DNA of 64,000 bases from Chryseobacterium gleum. GTDB lineage: Bacteria; Bacteroidota; Bacteroidia; Flavobacteriales_D; Crocinitomicaceae. The position numbers and the translations under genes were made by a program. Below, piece after piece: positions 19,605-30,468 of the stretch; the stretch's first letter is position 1; every line of letters starts with the position of its first letter. The stretch is from contig CAMDAH010000002.1 of assembly GCA_945888625.1 (NCBI GenBank), forward strand, positions 124,001-188,000. The letters run 5' to 3'. Below the pieces are notes generated by a model. It was not told the origin of the DNA. It did no database searches and saw only the letters and a list, made by a program, of their open reading frames with translations.

Positions 19605-20324
19605 ATGGGACAAAAAACAAATCCAATAGGTAATAGATTAGGTTACATCACAGGATGGGAATCAAATTGGTTCGGTGGAAAAGACTATAAAGATAAGATT
19701 GTTGAGGATGATCAAATCCGAAAGTATCTAACTGCTCGACTAATTAAAGCAAGTATTTCCAAGATTATCATTGAACGTACACTCAAACTAGTTACGGTTA
19801 CAATAAACACGGCTCGTCCTGGTGTTATTATAGGTAAGGGTGGACAAGAAGTAGACAAATTAAAGGAAGAATTAAAGAAGATAACCAAAAAAGAAATTCA
19901 AATAAATATTTTTGAGGTAAAACGCCCTGAATTAGACGCCAGACTTGTGGCTGATGGTGTTGCTCGTCAACTTGAAGCAAGGATATCTTTTAGAAGAGCA
20001 ATCAAAATGTCTATCGCTACATCTATGAAAATGGGTGCAGAAGGAATTAAAATTAAAATTTCTGGACGTCTTAATGGCGCGGAAATGGCAAGATCGGAAA
20101 TGTATAAAGAAGGTAGAACACCGCTTCACACATTCAGAGCAGATATAGATTACGCACTTGCTGAAGCGCATACCACTTATGGTCGACTAGGTATTAAAGT
20201 ATGGATATGTCGCGGTGAGGTTTATGGAAAAAGAGATTTGTCGCCTAACGTAGGAGTATCTACGCAGTCTAACAATCCAATTCCGAACAATAGACCAATG
20301 GCACCTAGGAGAAAGAAAAATTAA
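19605..20324 (+). CDS. rpsC: 30S ribosomal protein S3
   Basis: 239 residues with the KH domain loop [19 protein letters not shown] (GxxG = GKGG) and the C-terminal S3 domain. S3 lines the mRNA entry channel and has helicase activity on the ribosome. Ends in a basic tail. Confidence 0.98.
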   Translation: MGQKTNPIGNRLGYITGWESNWFGGKDYKDKIVEDDQIRKYLTARLIKASISKIIIERTLKLVTVTINTARPGVIIGKGGQEVDKLKEELKKITKKEIQINIFEVKRPELDARLVADGVARQLEARISFRRAIKMSIATSMKMGAEGIKIKISGRLNGAEMARSEMYKEGRTPLHTFRADIDYALAEAHTTYGRLGIKVWICRGEVYGKRDLSPNVGVSTQSNNPIPNNRPMAPRRKKN

Positions 20325-20344
20325 AACGGAGTAAATAAAATAAG

Positions 20345-20770
20345 ATGTTACAACCTAAAAGAACAAAATTTAGAAGAGTACAAAAAGGAAGAACTACTGG
20401 ACTTGCTAATCGAGGAGCAACTATAGCTTTTGGTTCTTTTGGTCTCAAAACTTTAGAGCCAGGATGGATTACTTCTCGTCAAATTGAAGCTTCTCGTATT
20501 GCAGTAACGCGCTACATGAAGAGAGAAGGTAAGGTTTGGATACGACTTTTTCCAGACAAGCCAGTTACCTCAAAGCCAGCTGAAGTTCGAATGGGTAAAG
20601 GTAAAGGTGCCCCTAGCCATTGGGTTGCTGTTGTTAAGCCAGGTAAAATTATGTTTGAGGCAGACGGAGTGTCATACGAAGTGGCAAAAGAAGCAATGCG
20701 CTTGGCTGCTCAAAAACTTCCTGTGAAATGTAAGTTTATTGTGAGGAATGATTTTGTTGTACCGATTTAA
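20345..20770 (+). CDS. rplP: 50S ribosomal protein L16
   Basis: 141 residues. [19 protein letters not shown], containing the arginine hydroxylated in E. coli, is conserved. L16 contacts the A-site tRNA and is a late assembly protein. rpmC follows after 10 nt. Confidence 0.98.
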   Translation: MLQPKRTKFRRVQKGRTTGLANRGATIAFGSFGLKTLEPGWITSRQIEASRIAVTRYMKREGKVWIRLFPDKPVTSKPAEVRMGKGKGAPSHWVAVVKPGKIMFEADGVSYEVAKEAMRLAAQKLPVKCKFIVRNDFVVPI

Positions 20771-20780
20771 GAATAATTAA

Positions 20781-20987
20781 ATGAAACGAGAAGAAATATT
20801 AAAATTATCAAACGAGGATTTATCAAAGCGTTTGAATGAGTATAAAGATCAAATGGTCAGTTTGAAGTTAACCCACAAAATGGCCCCCATCGAAAATCCG
20901 ATGAGAATTACAGGGTTGCGTAAAATAATCGCTCGGTTGTGTACCGAGTTAACAGTTAGAGAAAATACAGCGAAAGCTCAAAATTAA
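20781..20987 (+). CDS. rpmC: 50S ribosomal protein L29
   Basis: 68 residues, two-helix protein starting MKREEILKLSNEDLSKRLNE. It binds near the tunnel exit beside L23. In its normal place between rplP and rpsQ. Confidence 0.97.
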   Translation: MKREEILKLSNEDLSKRLNEYKDQMVSLKLTHKMAPIENPMRITGLRKIIARLCTELTVRENTAKAQN

Positions 20988-20996
20988 AAAGCTTAT

Positions 20997-21254
20997 ATGG
21001 AAAAGCGGAATCTTAGAAAAGAGAGAATTGGTACGGTAACAAGCAACAAAATGGAGAAATCTATTGTAGTTGCTGTGGAACGAAAAGTGAAGCACCCTAA
21101 ATACGGTAAATTCGTTAAAATGACAACCAAGTTTGTCGCACACGACGAAAAAAACGACTGTAACGAAGGGGATACCGTTAAAATAATGGAAACTCGTCCT
21201 TTGAGTAAATCAAAGAATTGGAGATTAGTAGAAATAGTAGAAAGAGCTAAATAA
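20997..21254 (+). CDS. rpsQ: 30S ribosomal protein S17
   Basis: 85 residues with an OB fold; [33 protein letters not shown] is the typical core. An early 16S rRNA 5'-domain binder. Confidence 0.97.
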   Translation: MEKRNLRKERIGTVTSNKMEKSIVVAVERKVKHPKYGKFVKMTTKFVAHDEKNDCNEGDTVKIMETRPLSKSKNWRLVEIVERAK

Positions 21255-21262
21255 ATTGAATA

Positions 21263-21631
21263 ATGATACAAACAGAATCTAGACTTTCAGTAGCAGATAA
21301 TTCCGGAGCAAAAGAGGTCCTTTGCATTCGCGTGCTAGGGGGTACAAGACGTCGCTACGCTTCCATTGGTGACAAAATTGTAGTTGCTGTAAAAAGTGCT
21401 ATGCCTAATGGGGCTGTAAAAAAAGGAACTGTTGCTAAAGCAGTTGTTGTTCGGACTAAAAAAGAAATTAGAAGACCAGATGGATCGTACATTCGTTTTG
21501 ATGACAATGCCTGTGTAATCCTTAATCAAGCTGGTGAAATGAGAGGAACTCGAATATTTGGTCCAGTTGCACGTGAATTACGTGAAAACAACTTTATGAA
21601 AATTGTTTCATTAGCACCTGAAGTGTTATAA
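21263..21631 (+). CDS. rplN: 50S ribosomal protein L14
   Basis: 122 residues, starting [20 protein letters not shown] and ending [32 protein letters not shown]. It forms part of the intersubunit bridge B8 and is the RsfS silencing-factor site. Very conserved. Confidence 0.98.
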   Translation: MIQTESRLSVADNSGAKEVLCIRVLGGTRRRYASIGDKIVVAVKSAMPNGAVKKGTVAKAVVVRTKKEIRRPDGSYIRFDDNACVILNQAGEMRGTRIFGPVARELRENNFMKIVSLAPEVL

Positions 21632-21641
21632 TTAGTAGAAT

Positions 21642-21959
21642 ATGCAAAAGAAATTAAATATCAAAGTTGGTGACTCTGTTCGTGTAATGAGTGGAGAATC
21701 TAAAGGACAAGAAGGCGATGTTATTGCTATTGATCGTACCAAAATGAGGGTGACAATCAAAGGGGTAAATATGATTAAAAAGCATAACAAGCCCAGTGCG
21801 GCAAATCCTCAAGGTGGAATTGAAGAGAGAGAGGGTACTGTGCACATCTCCAATCTAATGGTGGTTGTCAATGGACAAGTTACTAGGGTTGGGAGAAAAT
21901 TAAATGAAAATGGTAAATTGGTTAGATACGCTAAAAAATCAGGGGAGATTATAAAATGA
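21642..21959 (+). CDS. rplX: 50S ribosomal protein L24
   Basis: 105 residues with a KOW motif ([20 protein letters not shown]). An initiator of 50S assembly. Its end overlaps the rplE start by 4 nt (ATGA), so the two are translationally coupled. Confidence 0.98.
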   Translation: MQKKLNIKVGDSVRVMSGESKGQEGDVIAIDRTKMRVTIKGVNMIKKHNKPSAANPQGGIEEREGTVHISNLMVVVNGQVTRVGRKLNENGKLVRYAKKSGEIIK

Positions 21960-22510
21960 CAACTTACTCACCAAGACTTAAGGAAAGGTACAACGCTGAA
22001 ATTATTCAGGGTTTAACCGAACAGTTTGGATATTCCTCTGTAATGAGGGTGCCAAAATTGAAGAAAATAGTGCTAAGCCAAGGTGTTGGTGATGCAGTAG
22101 CAGACAAAAAACTTATTGAAAGTGCAGCAGCAGACCTTTCGCGAATCGCAGGTCAGAAAGCAATTACTACTTTGTCCAAGAAAGATATTTCAAACTTCAA
22201 ACTCAGAAAGGGAATGCCAATCGGAACTAAGGTAACGCTTAGAGGTGATAGAATGTATGATTTCCTTGATCGTTTACTTTCTGTGTCCTTGCCAAGAACT
22301 AGGGATTTTAGAGGAATAAATCCAAAGGGGTTCGATGGTAGAGGTAATTTTAACTTGGGTATCAAAGAACATATAATTTTTCCTGAAATAGATATCGATA
22401 AGGTTAACAGAATATTAGGCATGGATATCACTTTTGTAACAAGTGCAGAAAGTGATGAAGAAGCGAAAGCTTTATTAGACGCATTTGGGTTTCCATTTAT
22501 AAAAAAATAA
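21956..22510 (+). CDS. rplE: 50S ribosomal protein L5
   Basis: 184 residues. Binds 5S rRNA in the central protuberance; the block [25 protein letters not shown] is conserved. The gap to rpsN is 3 nt. Confidence 0.98.
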   Translation: MTTYSPRLKERYNAEIIQGLTEQFGYSSVMRVPKLKKIVLSQGVGDAVADKKLIESAAADLSRIAGQKAITTLSKKDISNFKLRKGMPIGTKVTLRGDRMYDFLDRLLSVSLPRTRDFRGINPKGFDGRGNFNLGIKEHIIFPEIDIDKVNRILGMDITFVTSAESDEEAKALLDAFGFPFIKK

Positions 22511-22513
22511 GGA

Positions 22514-22828
22514 ATGGCTAAAGAATCAATGAAAGCGCGGGAGCGCAAAAGAGAAAGGTTAGTTGATCGCTACGCAAAAAAACGTGCTGAATTAACTAAA
22601 GTATTAAAATCTACATCTGCTGATGAAAACGTGCAAGCGGAAAAATGGAATGCCATGATGGCGCTTCAAAAGTTGCCTGCGAATTCATCTAAAGTGAGAA
22701 AACACAACAGATGCGGATTAACAGGTCGTCCGAGAGGATACATGAGACAGTTTGGTATTTCAAGGGTTACATTTAGAGAAATGGCACTCAATGGAAAAAT
22801 ACCTGGTGTGAAAAAAGCAAGTTGGTAA
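22514..22828 (+). CDS. rpsN: 30S ribosomal protein S14 (zinc-free type, slightly long)
   Basis: 104 residues. Only one cysteine is present ([13 protein letters not shown]), so this is the zinc-independent S14 form. A segment around residues 33-48 ([15 protein letters not shown]) makes it about 15 residues longer than the 89-residue S14 I associate with Bacteroidota and closer to the ~100-residue enterobacterial length. The C-terminus [14 protein letters not shown] is standard. Confidence 0.96.
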   Translation: MAKESMKARERKRERLVDRYAKKRAELTKVLKSTSADENVQAEKWNAMMALQKLPANSSKVRKHNRCGLTGRPRGYMRQFGISRVTFREMALNGKIPGVKKASW

Positions 22829-22847
22829 TTGAATTAATAAATAGAAA

Positions 22848-23246
22848 ATGACTACAGATCCTATAGCAGACTTTTTAACCCGAATTCGAAACGCGAGTTC
22901 CGCAGGTTTAAAAATGGTTGAAATTCCTGGTTCGAATATTAAACGCGCAATGACGCAGATTTTATTCGATCAAGGTTACATTTTAAACTTTAAATTCGAA
23001 GAAGATGATAAGCAAGGTATTATTAAAATTGCCTTAAAGTATAACATTTCTACGCGGGTTCCAGCAATTACAAAATTACAGCGCGCTTCAAGACCGGGCT
23101 TACGTAAGTATAGCGGCTCAGTTGAAATGCCAAGAGTTTTGAATGGACTTGGTATTGCCATCGTGTCCACGTCGAATGGTGTGATTACAGACAAAGAGGC
23201 AAGAAAATTGAAAGTGGGTGGTGAGGTGTTATGTTATGTATATTAA
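22848..23246 (+). CDS. rpsH: 30S ribosomal protein S8
   Basis: 132 residues, MTTDPIADFLTRIRNASSAG start and the SRPGLRKYSG...GLGIAIVSTSNGVITDKEAR core. A central-domain binder; in E. coli it also represses the spc operon translationally. Confidence 0.98.
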   Translation: MTTDPIADFLTRIRNASSAGLKMVEIPGSNIKRAMTQILFDQGYILNFKFEEDDKQGIIKIALKYNISTRVPAITKLQRASRPGLRKYSGSVEMPRVLNGLGIAIVSTSNGVITDKEARKLKVGGEVLCYVY

Positions 23247-23263
23247 TATTTAAGTTGTAGAAA

Positions 23264-23818
23264 ATGTCAAGAATTGGAAAACTACCTATAAATATCCCGA
23301 GTGACGTTGATGTAAGCATCAATGGTAGCGTGGTGACTGTAAAAGGTAAATTAGGAGAATTAACGCAAGATATTGATGAAAGTATTTCGTTGTCTATTGA
23401 AAACGGAATAATCACTTTTGTAAGAGCGTCTGACGCACCTAATCATCGATCAAAGCACGGCCTTTACCGCGCACTTGTTCAAAACATGATTATTGGTGTT
23501 TCTGAAGGATTTAAAAAGCAAATGGAGGTTATTGGTGTTGGATTTAGAGCAAATGCTGTAGGACAGCAAATCGAATTGTCCCTTGGATTCTCTCACGCTA
23601 TTATTTTAGAGGTGCCGAAGGAAGTTAAATTCACAACCTTAATGGAAAAAGGAAAGGCTCCACTTGTAACCATCGAGTCTTACGACAAGCAATTGTTGGG
23701 CCAGGTGGCAGCAAAAATAAGAAGTATGAGAAAACCTGAACCTTACAAAGGAAAAGGAATACGATTCTTGGGTGAACAAATTAGAAGAAAAGCTGGAAAA
23801 TCAGCTGGTAAAAAATAA
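23264..23818 (+). CDS. rplF: 50S ribosomal protein L6
   Basis: 184 residues, two L6 repeats, with the signature PEPYKGKGIRFLGEQIRRKAGK at the C-terminus. It lies near the sarcin-ricin loop where elongation factors bind. Confidence 0.98.
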   Translation: MSRIGKLPINIPSDVDVSINGSVVTVKGKLGELTQDIDESISLSIENGIITFVRASDAPNHRSKHGLYRALVQNMIIGVSEGFKKQMEVIGVGFRANAVGQQIELSLGFSHAIILEVPKEVKFTTLMEKGKAPLVTIESYDKQLLGQVAAKIRSMRKPEPYKGKGIRFLGEQIRRKAGKSAGKK

Positions 23819-23828
23819 ATAAATAGTC

Positions 23829-24182
23829 ATGGCATTAGATAAAGTATTACGTAGAGCAAAAATTAAGCGAAGAATTCGCAAAAAAATTAGCGGTACCGCA
23901 ATGGTCCCTCGTTTATCTGTCTACAGAAGTAACAAGCAAATTTATGCGCAAATAATCGATGATATTAGCGGTAAAACACTTGCTTCGGCTGCATCACTCA
24001 AAAATGATGACGCACAGAAAGTAGCAAAGTTGAACCAAGCGTCAATCGTTGGAAAACTAATTGCCGATAAAGCAATTAAAGCAGGTATCGAAACAGTTGT
24101 TTTTGACCGAAACGGGTATTTATACCATGGTAGAATTAAATCACTTGCTGATTCCGCTCGTGAAAGTGGACTTAAATTTTAA
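23829..24182 (+). CDS. rplR: 50S ribosomal protein L18
   Basis: 117 residues: a basic N-terminus, then the 5S-rRNA-binding core [19 protein letters not shown] and the C-terminal [26 protein letters not shown]. Confidence 0.98.
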   Translation: MALDKVLRRAKIKRRIRKKISGTAMVPRLSVYRSNKQIYAQIIDDISGKTLASAASLKNDDAQKVAKLNQASIVGKLIADKAIKAGIETVVFDRNGYLYHGRIKSLADSARESGLKF

Positions 24183-24188
24183 TTATAA

Positions 24189-24710
24189 ATGGGTACAACA
24201 GGAAATAAAGTAAAAACAACAGATAGTGCTGATCTCCTTAAGGATAAGTTGGTTGCTGTCAATCGCGTTACTAAGGTAACAAAAGGTGGTCGAACGTTTA
24301 GTTTTTCAGCTATTGTTGTGGTAGGTGACGAAAATGGTGTTGTAGGGCACGGTCTAGGTAAGGCTAAAGAAGTTACGGAAGCAATCACCAAAGGAATTGA
24401 TGATGCGAAAAAGAACTTGATTCGTGTTCCAATTTTGCATGGAACAGTTCCTCACACTCAAATAGGAAAGTATGGAGGTGCTGAAGTACTACTTAAACCA
24501 GCAACTGCCGGTACTGGTGTAATTGCAGGTGGTGCAATGCGCGCTGTACTTGAGAGTGTTGGTGTACACAATGTACTTGCAAAGTCGCAGGGTTCGTCAA
24601 ATCCGCACAACGTGGTTAAAGCAACCATTGATGCGCTATCAAAAATGCGGGATGCATTAGCAGTAGCTCGTCAAAGAGGTATTTCACTTGACAAAGTATT
24701 TAACGGTTAA
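24189..24710 (+). CDS. rpsE: 30S ribosomal protein S5
   Basis: 173 residues with the dsRNA-binding-like N-domain ([20 protein letters not shown]) and the ribosomal S5 C-domain ([17 protein letters not shown]). It contributes to decoding accuracy and the mRNA entry helicase. Confidence 0.98.
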   Translation: MGTTGNKVKTTDSADLLKDKLVAVNRVTKVTKGGRTFSFSAIVVVGDENGVVGHGLGKAKEVTEAITKGIDDAKKNLIRVPILHGTVPHTQIGKYGGAEVLLKPATAGTGVIAGGAMRAVLESVGVHNVLAKSQGSSNPHNVVKATIDALSKMRDALAVARQRGISLDKVFNG

Positions 24711-24721
24711 TAGATTTTATC

Positions 24722-24898
24722 ATGAGTATTATAAAAATAAAACAAGTTAAAAGTGCCATTAAAAGACCTGCTGACCAAAAGGCAACTATTAAAGCACTTG
24801 GATTTAGAAAATTACATCAAACACTGGAAAAAGAGGGTACTCCTCAAATTCTTGGGATGATAAATAAGGTAAAACACCTGTTAGTTGTTGTTGATTAA
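24722..24898 (+). CDS. rpmD: 50S ribosomal protein L30 (too short for the ORF track)
   Basis: ATG at 24722 opens a 58-residue frame: MSIIKIKQVKSAIKRPADQK onward, ending KVKHLLVVVD. The pattern of an L30 core (I-K-I-x-QVKS-x-I, ATIKALGFRKLHQT, MINKVKHL) is clear. It fills the space between rpsE (11 nt) and rplO (15 nt), its usual place. Confidence 0.97.
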   Translation: MSIIKIKQVKSAIKRPADQKATIKALGFRKLHQTLEKEGTPQILGMINKVKHLLVVVD

Positions 24899-24913
24899 TA
24901 AGAAGTAGAACAA

Positions 24914-25360
24914 ATGGAATTAAATAATTTAACGCCTGCTAAAGGTGCAGTAAAAAAAGAAAAACGAATAGCCCGAGGGCAAGGTTCTGGTCATGGTGGT
25001 ACCTCCACGCGAGGTCATAAAGGAGCTAAGTCCCGTTCTGGTTATTCAAAGAAGATTGGATTTGAAGGTGGTCAGATGCCGCTTCAACGACGTGTTCCTA
25101 AATTTGGCTTCAAAAATATTAACCGTGTCGAGTACAAAGCAATTAATATCGATGCGATTCAAATGTTGGCAGAAACGAAAGGTATAACCGACTTCAATAT
25201 GGATGTCTACAAGGATAACGGTCTAATTTCTAACAATGATTTAGTTAAAATTTTAGGTCGAGGCGATCTGAAAGCTAAAGTTACAGTTGCAGCTCACCAA
25301 TTCTCTGCTAAAGCGATAGAATTGATAGAGGCAAATGGGGGAACACATACACAAATTTGA
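24914..25360 (+). CDS. rplO: 50S ribosomal protein L15
   Basis: 148 residues. The glycine/arginine-rich N-terminus (GAVKKEKRIARGQGSGHGG) threads into 23S rRNA; the C-terminal globular domain ends KAIELIEANGGTHTQI. secY follows after 20 nt. Confidence 0.97.
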   Translation: MELNNLTPAKGAVKKEKRIARGQGSGHGGTSTRGHKGAKSRSGYSKKIGFEGGQMPLQRRVPKFGFKNINRVEYKAINIDAIQMLAETKGITDFNMDVYKDNGLISNNDLVKILGRGDLKAKVTVAAHQFSAKAIELIEANGGTHTQI

Positions 25361-25380
25361 TTTTTATTGCTACCTAATAA

Positions 25381-26739
25381 ATGAAAAGACTAATAACAAA
25401 CTTGCAAAACATCTGGAAAGTTAAGGAGCTTCGGGAACGAATTATTCTGACTTTAGGACTAATCCTTGTGTACAGGGTGGGTTCGTTTGTTATTCTTCCA
25501 GGGGTGAATTATGAAGCATTAAAGGCAGCATCTGAAGGCAGCTCGGAAGGACAAAGAACGCTAGAAAATTTATTGTCAATGTTCTCCGGCGGAGGTTTTA
25601 ACAACGCTTCTGTTATGGCCCTTGGAATTATGCCGTACATTAGTGCTTCCATAATTATGCAATTATTAGGTATGGCTGTTCCAGCTGTGCAGAAAATGCA
25701 AAATGAAGGTGAATCTGGTCGCAAACAAATTAATAATTATACGCGAATCCTTACCATTGTAATTTGTGCATTGCAAGCGCCGAGCTACCTTTCCATGTAC
25801 GTGGAATCTAAAGGGGCACTACCCGCTGATGCAGGTTTGTTTTGGTGGACTCAAACTATTTTAGTACTCGTGGCTGGTTCAATGTTCGCAGTTTGGTTGG
25901 GGGAAAGAATCACTGAAAAAGGAATTGGTAACGGTATTTCATTGCTGATTGCCGTTGGTATTTTATCTCGTTTGCCCGGTGGTTTTATCGCTGAAGTAGG
26001 AAAATCTTTTGAGGCTGGGAATATGATAAAATTGGTACTCGAGATTATCGCTTTCATGTTGGTAGTGTTAGTTACCATATTGATTGTGCAAGGTGTTAGA
26101 CGCATACCACTCAACACTGCCAAACGGGTTGTAGGAGCTCGAGCTGCTGACGCTCAAGGAGCAAGAAACTACTTGCCTATAAAAGTGAACGCTAGTGGGG
26201 TAATGCCAATAATCTTTGCTCAAGCAATTATGACTATTCCTGTTATGATTTTCGTTGGTGCTTCTAGTTCTCAAGGGGAAGGGGGGTTTTTACAACGTAT
26301 GCTTAGCAATCCGTATGGCTTGAGCTACAACATATTATTGTGTATTTTGATTATCGTTTTTACTTATTTTTATACAGCCATCATGATTAACCCACGCAAA
26401 ATAGCGGATGATCTTAAACGAAGTGGCGGTTTTATTCCTGGTGTTCGACCTGGCGAGGATACGGCAAATTATATCGATACCTTGGTTTCTAGAATTACTT
26501 TTCCTGGTTCTTTATTTCTTGCTGCGATAGCAATCATTCCTGCAATTGCTAAGATGGTTGGGGTGAATGATGCGTTTGCTATGTTTTTCGGTGGCACATC
26601 GCTTTTAATCATGGTAGGGGTAGTTTTGGATACCTTACAACAAATAGAAACGTATTTACTAAACAAACACATGGATGGTTTGATGGAAGGAAGTAGAGTA
26701 AAAGGAAGAAGAGCAGCAAACGAATTATCAGGATTTTAA
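25381..26739 (+). CDS. secY: protein translocase subunit SecY
   Basis: 452 residues, ten membrane helices expected. It forms the central channel of the Sec translocon, through which the signal-peptide proteins of this window would pass. Family markers include the N-terminal [19 protein letters not shown], the plug-region glycines and [13 protein letters not shown] in the C-terminal half. infA follows after one base, with no map (methionine aminopeptidase) gene between them. Confidence 0.97.
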   Translation: MKRLITNLQNIWKVKELRERIILTLGLILVYRVGSFVILPGVNYEALKAASEGSSEGQRTLENLLSMFSGGGFNNASVMALGIMPYISASIIMQLLGMAVPAVQKMQNEGESGRKQINNYTRILTIVICALQAPSYLSMYVESKGALPADAGLFWWTQTILVLVAGSMFAVWLGERITEKGIGNGISLLIAVGILSRLPGGFIAEVGKSFEAGNMIKLVLEIIAFMLVVLVTILIVQGVRRIPLNTAKRVVGARAADAQGARNYLPIKVNASGVMPIIFAQAIMTIPVMIFVGASSSQGEGGFLQRMLSNPYGLSYNILLCILIIVFTYFYTAIMINPRKIADDLKRSGGFIPGVRPGEDTANYIDTLVSRITFPGSLFLAAIAIIPAIAKMVGVNDAFAMFFGGTSLLIMVGVVLDTLQQIETYLLNKHMDGLMEGSRVKGRRAANELSGF

Positions 26740-26740
26740 T

Positions 26741-26959
26741 ATGGCTAAACAATCGTCTATAGAGCAAGATGGAACAATTCTCGAAGCATTACCCAATGCA
26801 ATGTTTCGGGTTGAATTGGAAAATGGACACGTACTTACGGCTCATATTTCTGGTAAAATGAGGATGTTTTATATTAAAATTTTGCCGGGAGATAAAGTAA
26901 AAGTTGAGATGTCTCCGTATGATTTAACAAAAGGACGTATTTCGTTCAGGTATAAATAA
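26741..26959 (+). CDS. infA: translation initiation factor IF-1
   Basis: 72 residues, an S1-type OB fold ([25 protein letters not shown]). It occupies the A site during initiation. One base separates it from secY, so it is probably coupled. Confidence 0.98.
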   Translation: MAKQSSIEQDGTILEALPNAMFRVELENGHVLTAHISGKMRMFYIKILPGDKVKVEMSPYDLTKGRISFRYK

Positions 26960-26977
26960 TAGATTAAACTAATTGAA

Positions 26978-27094
26978 ATGAAAGTAAGAGCATCTGTTAA
27001 AAAACGCACAGAGGATTGTAAAATCGTAAAGCGAAAAGGAAGGGTTTATGTAATAAACAAAAAGAATCCAAAATTAAAACAACGACAAGGTTAA
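26978..27094 (+). CDS. rpmJ: 50S ribosomal protein L36, zinc-free form (too short for the ORF track)
   Basis: ATG at 26978 gives 38 residues: [20 protein letters not shown] and then [18 protein letters not shown]. Only one of the zinc-ligand positions (Cys14) remains, so this is the zinc-independent variant. It lies between infA and rpsM as expected. Confidence 0.97.
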   Translation: MKVRASVKKRTEDCKIVKRKGRVYVINKKNPKLKQRQG

Positions 27095-27104
27095 ATTATA
27101 ATAT

Positions 27105-27479
27105 ATGGCACGTATTGCAGGTATAGATCTACCAAAAAACAAAAGGGGAGTAATTGGTTTAACATACATTTTCGGTATCGGAAGAAGTATGGCTAAGAAA
27201 ATTTTAACTGATAACGGAATTGATGAAAGCATCAAAGTTCAGGAATGGAACGATGATCAACTTGCTTTGATTCGAAATTCAGTGAATGAAGTTAAAACGG
27301 AAGGTTCTTTAAGATCAGAGGTTCAACTTAACATTAAGCGATTAATGGACATCGGTTGTTACCGAGGCATTCGTCACCGTTCCGGTTTACCATTACGTGG
27401 GCAACATACTAAAAACAACTCTAGAACTAGAAAAGGTAAGAGAAAAACAGTTGCGAACAAGAAAAAAGCAACTAAATAA
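27105..27479 (+). CDS. rpsM: 30S ribosomal protein S13
   Basis: 124 residues, starting [20 protein letters not shown], with the C-terminal [21 protein letters not shown] that reaches towards the P-site tRNA. First ribosomal gene of the alpha section. Confidence 0.98.
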   Translation: MARIAGIDLPKNKRGVIGLTYIFGIGRSMAKKILTDNGIDESIKVQEWNDDQLALIRNSVNEVKTEGSLRSEVQLNIKRLMDIGCYRGIRHRSGLPLRGQHTKNNSRTRKGKRKTVANKKKATK

Positions 27480-27489
27480 AAGTTAAAAA

Positions 27490-27876
27490 ATGGCAAAAAC
27501 TAATCAAAAAAAGAAGAAAAACGTCAAAGTTGAAGCAACTGGTGAAGCTCACATCCAAGCTAGTTTCAATAACTTGATTATTTCGCTAACAAACAACGCT
27601 GGCCAAGTTATATCCTGGTCCTCCGCTGGTAAAATGGGATTTAAAGGTTCTAAAAAGAATACGCCCTACGCGGCACAATTGGCAGCAGAGGATGCAGCAA
27701 AGGAAGCCCACGATTTTGGTCTTCGACGTGTGAAGGTTTATGTTAAAGGTCCGGGAGCAGGTAGAGAATCTGCCATTCGCTCATTAAACAATGCGGGCAT
27801 TGAGGTAACAGAAATTGTTGACGTTACGCCTCTACCGCACAATGGTTGTAGACCGCCAAAGAAAAGAAGGGTCTAA
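27490..27876 (+). CDS. rpsK: 30S ribosomal protein S11
   Basis: 128 residues; the platform protein with [20 protein letters not shown] and the terminal [14 protein letters not shown] 57-nt gap, the longest inside the operon, separates it from rpsD. Confidence 0.98.
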   Translation: MAKTNQKKKKNVKVEATGEAHIQASFNNLIISLTNNAGQVISWSSAGKMGFKGSKKNTPYAAQLAAEDAAKEAHDFGLRRVKVYVKGPGAGRESAIRSLNNAGIEVTEIVDVTPLPHNGCRPPKKRRV

Positions 27877-27933
27877 TATTTTAATAATCAGTCATCGAAG
27901 GAATGCCTTAATTCATGACATAATATCTAAGAA

Positions 27934-28542
27934 ATGGCAAGATATACAGGTCCAACGACCAAAATAGCGAGGAGATTCCGAGATCCAATTTTCGGACCCG
28001 ATAAGGCGCTAGACAAAAGAAGTTATGGCCCCGGTCAGCATGGTCCGTCCAAAAGACGTGGGGGAAAGCAATCAGAATACGCTATTCAGCTTGGTGAAAA
28101 GCAAAAAGCAAAGTACACTTATGGTATTTTAGAGAAGCAGTTCGCTAACATGTTCGAAAAGGCTTCGCGAATGAAAGGAATTACGGGCGAAAACTTGTTG
28201 CAGTTGTGTGAAACTCGTCTAGACAATATGGTTTATCGACTTGGTGTATCGCCGTCTAGAAGAGGAGCAAGGCAGTTGGTTTCCCACCGTCACATTACCG
28301 TTAACGGAGATGTAGTGAATATTCCTTCGTATCATGTGAAGGCAGGTGATGTTGTGGGTGTGCGTGAAAAGTCTAAATCACTTGAAGCAATCGTTTCATC
28401 GCTTGATTCAACTAGTAAAAAATACGATTGGTTAGATTGGGACCGCGCTACAATGTCTGGAAAAGTGTTAAGTATTCCAGGTAGAGAAATGATTCCTGAA
28501 AATATCAAGGAACAGTTAATAGTCGAATTATATTCTAAATAA
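27934..28542 (+). CDS. rpsD: 30S ribosomal protein S4
   Basis: 202 residues. The S4 RNA-binding domain is [20 protein letters not shown] followed by [13 protein letters not shown]. An early assembly protein; in E. coli it regulates the alpha operon. No zinc-binding cysteine cluster at the N-terminus. Confidence 0.98.
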   Translation: MARYTGPTTKIARRFRDPIFGPDKALDKRSYGPGQHGPSKRRGGKQSEYAIQLGEKQKAKYTYGILEKQFANMFEKASRMKGITGENLLQLCETRLDNMVYRLGVSPSRRGARQLVSHRHITVNGDVVNIPSYHVKAGDVVGVREKSKSLEAIVSSLDSTSKKYDWLDWDRATMSGKVLSIPGREMIPENIKEQLIVELYSK

Positions 28543-28557
28543 TTTTAAAGTAAAAAA

Positions 28558-29550
28558 ATGGCAATTTTAGATTTTCAAAAACCTGACAAGGTTATTATGA
28601 TTCAATCAGATGAATTCAACGGTGAGTTTGAATTCCGTCCACTTGAACCTGGTTATGGAATTACAGTAGGTAATTCTTTAAGAAGAATTTTACTTTCTTC
28701 TTTGGAAGGCTTTGCGATTTCTTCCATAAAAATTGAAGGTGTTGATCATGAATTTACAACACTTAAAGGTGTCGTGGAGGACATCACTGAGATTATTTTA
28801 AGTTTGAAGCAGGTGCGCTTTAAGCAGCAAATCGAAGGAACTGACAATGAAACAGTTATCGTTTCCATTAGTGGACAAAATTCACTAACCGCTGGTGACA
28901 TAGGTAAATTTACAAGTGCTTTTCAGGTCTTGAATCCTGATTTAGTTATTTGTAACATGGAGTCTTCGGTGAAGTTTGAAATGGAATTAACTATCATCAA
29001 AGGTAGAGGGTATGTTCCTGCTGAGGAAAACAAAAACGCGAACGCTTCTTTTGGAACCATTTTTATCGACTCGATCTTTACGCCGATTGTGAATGTTCGT
29101 TATTCTGTTGAAAATTATAGGGTTGAGCAGAAAACAGATTATGAAAAGTTGGTTTTTTACATCACGAGTGATGGGGCAATTCATCCTAAAGAGGCACTTA
29201 AAGAGGCAGCAAAAATTCTTATTCATCATTTCATGTTGTTCTCTGACGAGCGTATAACGCTAGACAGCGAAAGTAAAGCAGAAACAGAGGAATTTGACGA
29301 GTCTTCTTTGCATATGCGTCAACTATTGAAAACCAAACTTGTTGATATGGATCTTTCAGTTCGCGCACTCAATTGCTTAAAAGCAGCTGAAGTGGAATCA
29401 CTTGGCGATTTAGTGGCAATTCCAAAGGCTGATTTGTTGAAGTTTAGAAATTTTGGAAAGAAATCACTAACTGAATTGGAAGACCTTGTCGATAACAAAG
29501 GGCTAAACTTTGGTATGAATGTCGTAAAATATAAATTAGATAAGGACTAG
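28558..29550 (+). CDS. rpoA: RNA polymerase alpha subunit
   Basis: 330 residues. The N-terminal domain (about 1-230, with [20 protein letters not shown]) dimerises and assembles beta and beta'. After a linker, the C-terminal domain (about 255-330, [20 protein letters not shown]) binds DNA and activators. Between rpsD and rplQ, its standard position. Confidence 0.98.
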   Translation: MAILDFQKPDKVIMIQSDEFNGEFEFRPLEPGYGITVGNSLRRILLSSLEGFAISSIKIEGVDHEFTTLKGVVEDITEIILSLKQVRFKQQIEGTDNETVIVSISGQNSLTAGDIGKFTSAFQVLNPDLVICNMESSVKFEMELTIIKGRGYVPAEENKNANASFGTIFIDSIFTPIVNVRYSVENYRVEQKTDYEKLVFYITSDGAIHPKEALKEAAKILIHHFMLFSDERITLDSESKAETEEFDESSLHMRQLLKTKLVDMDLSVRALNCLKAAEVESLGDLVAIPKADLLKFRNFGKKSLTELEDLVDNKGLNFGMNVVKYKLDKD

Positions 29551-29573
29551 TTCCTATTTAGAACAATTAAGAA

Positions 29574-30449
29574 ATGAGACACGGAAATAAATTAAATCAT
29601 TTAGGTAGAAAATCAGCTCACAGAAAAGCGATGCTTTCGAATATGGCTTGTTCGTTAATCGAGCATAAGCGTATATCTACTACTATTGCAAAAGCAAAAG
29701 CCTTACGGGTTTTTGTTGAGCCATTACTTACTAAATCAAAAACAGATTCTACGCACTCTCGAAGAATTGTCTTTTCGTACTTGCAAAGTAAGGAAGTGGT
29801 CGCTGAATTGTTTAGGGATGTAGCGCCCAAAATTGCAGAACGCGATGGAGGATACACGCGTATCATTCGTTTAGGTTATCGCCTTGGGGATAACGCAGAA
29901 ATGTGTATGATTGAGTTAGTTGACTTTAATGAGTTATATACTAATGAAAAGATTAAAAAGACAACACGTCGTTCAAGAAGGGGTGGTTCAGGTGCTGGTG
30001 TAACATCCAATAATGTTTTATCTGGTGATAATTCAGTTGTTGCTGAAGGAGACGTTGATATTGTTGCCGAGGAGGTAGTTGCTGAAGAAGTGTTAGCCGA
30101 GGAGGTAGTTGCTGAAGAAGTGGTAGCCGAGGAGGTAGTTGCTGATGAAGTGGTAGCCGAGGAGGTAGTTGCTGAAGAAGTGGTAGCTGAGGAGGTAGTT
30201 GCCGAAGAAGTAGTTGCTGAAGAAGTAGTTGCTGAAGAGGTAGTTGCAGTAGAGGTAATTGCTAATGAAGTGGTAGCCGAAGAGGTAGTTGCTGAAGCAG
30301 TGGTAGCTGAGGAGGTAGTTGCTGAGGCAGTGGTAGCTGAGGAGGTAGTTGCTGAGGAAGCTGTTGCTGAAGAAGCTGTTGCAGAAGATGAAACGCCTTC
30401 CGCATCGGATGATGCTGAAGAAGCAACTGATCCAAACAAAGAAGCTTAA
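29574..30449 (+). CDS. rplQ: 50S ribosomal protein L17 with long acidic repeat extension
   Basis: 291 residues. The first ~125 are ordinary L17 ([20 protein letters not shown], ending near the basic [15 protein letters not shown]). The rest is an extension: residues about 164-268 hold 21 tandem pentads of the type VAEEV (variants [25 protein letters not shown]), then [20 protein letters not shown]. The tail is strongly acidic and low in complexity, opposite in charge to the core. C-terminal extensions on L17 occur in Bacteroidota, but this regular repeat is notable. Last gene before the hairpin terminator. Confidence 0.95.
   Translation: MRHGNKLNHLGRKSAHRKAMLSNMACSLIEHKRISTTIAKAKALRVFVEPLLTKSKTDSTHSRRIVFSYLQSKEVVAELFRDVAPKIAERDGGYTRIIRLGYRLGDNAEMCMIELVDFNELYTNEKIKKTTRRSRRGGSGAGVTSNNVLSGDNSVVAEGDVDIVAEEVVAEEVLAEEVVAEEVVAEEVVADEVVAEEVVAEEVVAEEVVAEEVVAEEVVAEEVVAVEVIANEVVAEEVVAEAVVAEEVVAEAVVAEEVVAEEAVAEEAVAEDETPSASDDAEEATDPNKEA
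30063..30377 (+). repeat. 15-bp/30-bp coding repeat in rplQ
   Basis: About 21 imperfect copies of a 15-bp unit encode VAEEV-type pentads. Many are arranged as a 30-bp double unit (gccgaggaggtagttgctgaagaagtggta-like). Synonymous variation between copies (gaa/gag, gct/gcc) shows the array has partly diverged. Whole-unit gain or loss would keep the reading frame. Confidence 0.9.
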
Positions 30450-30468
30450 GATTTTAACATATGTTGAT

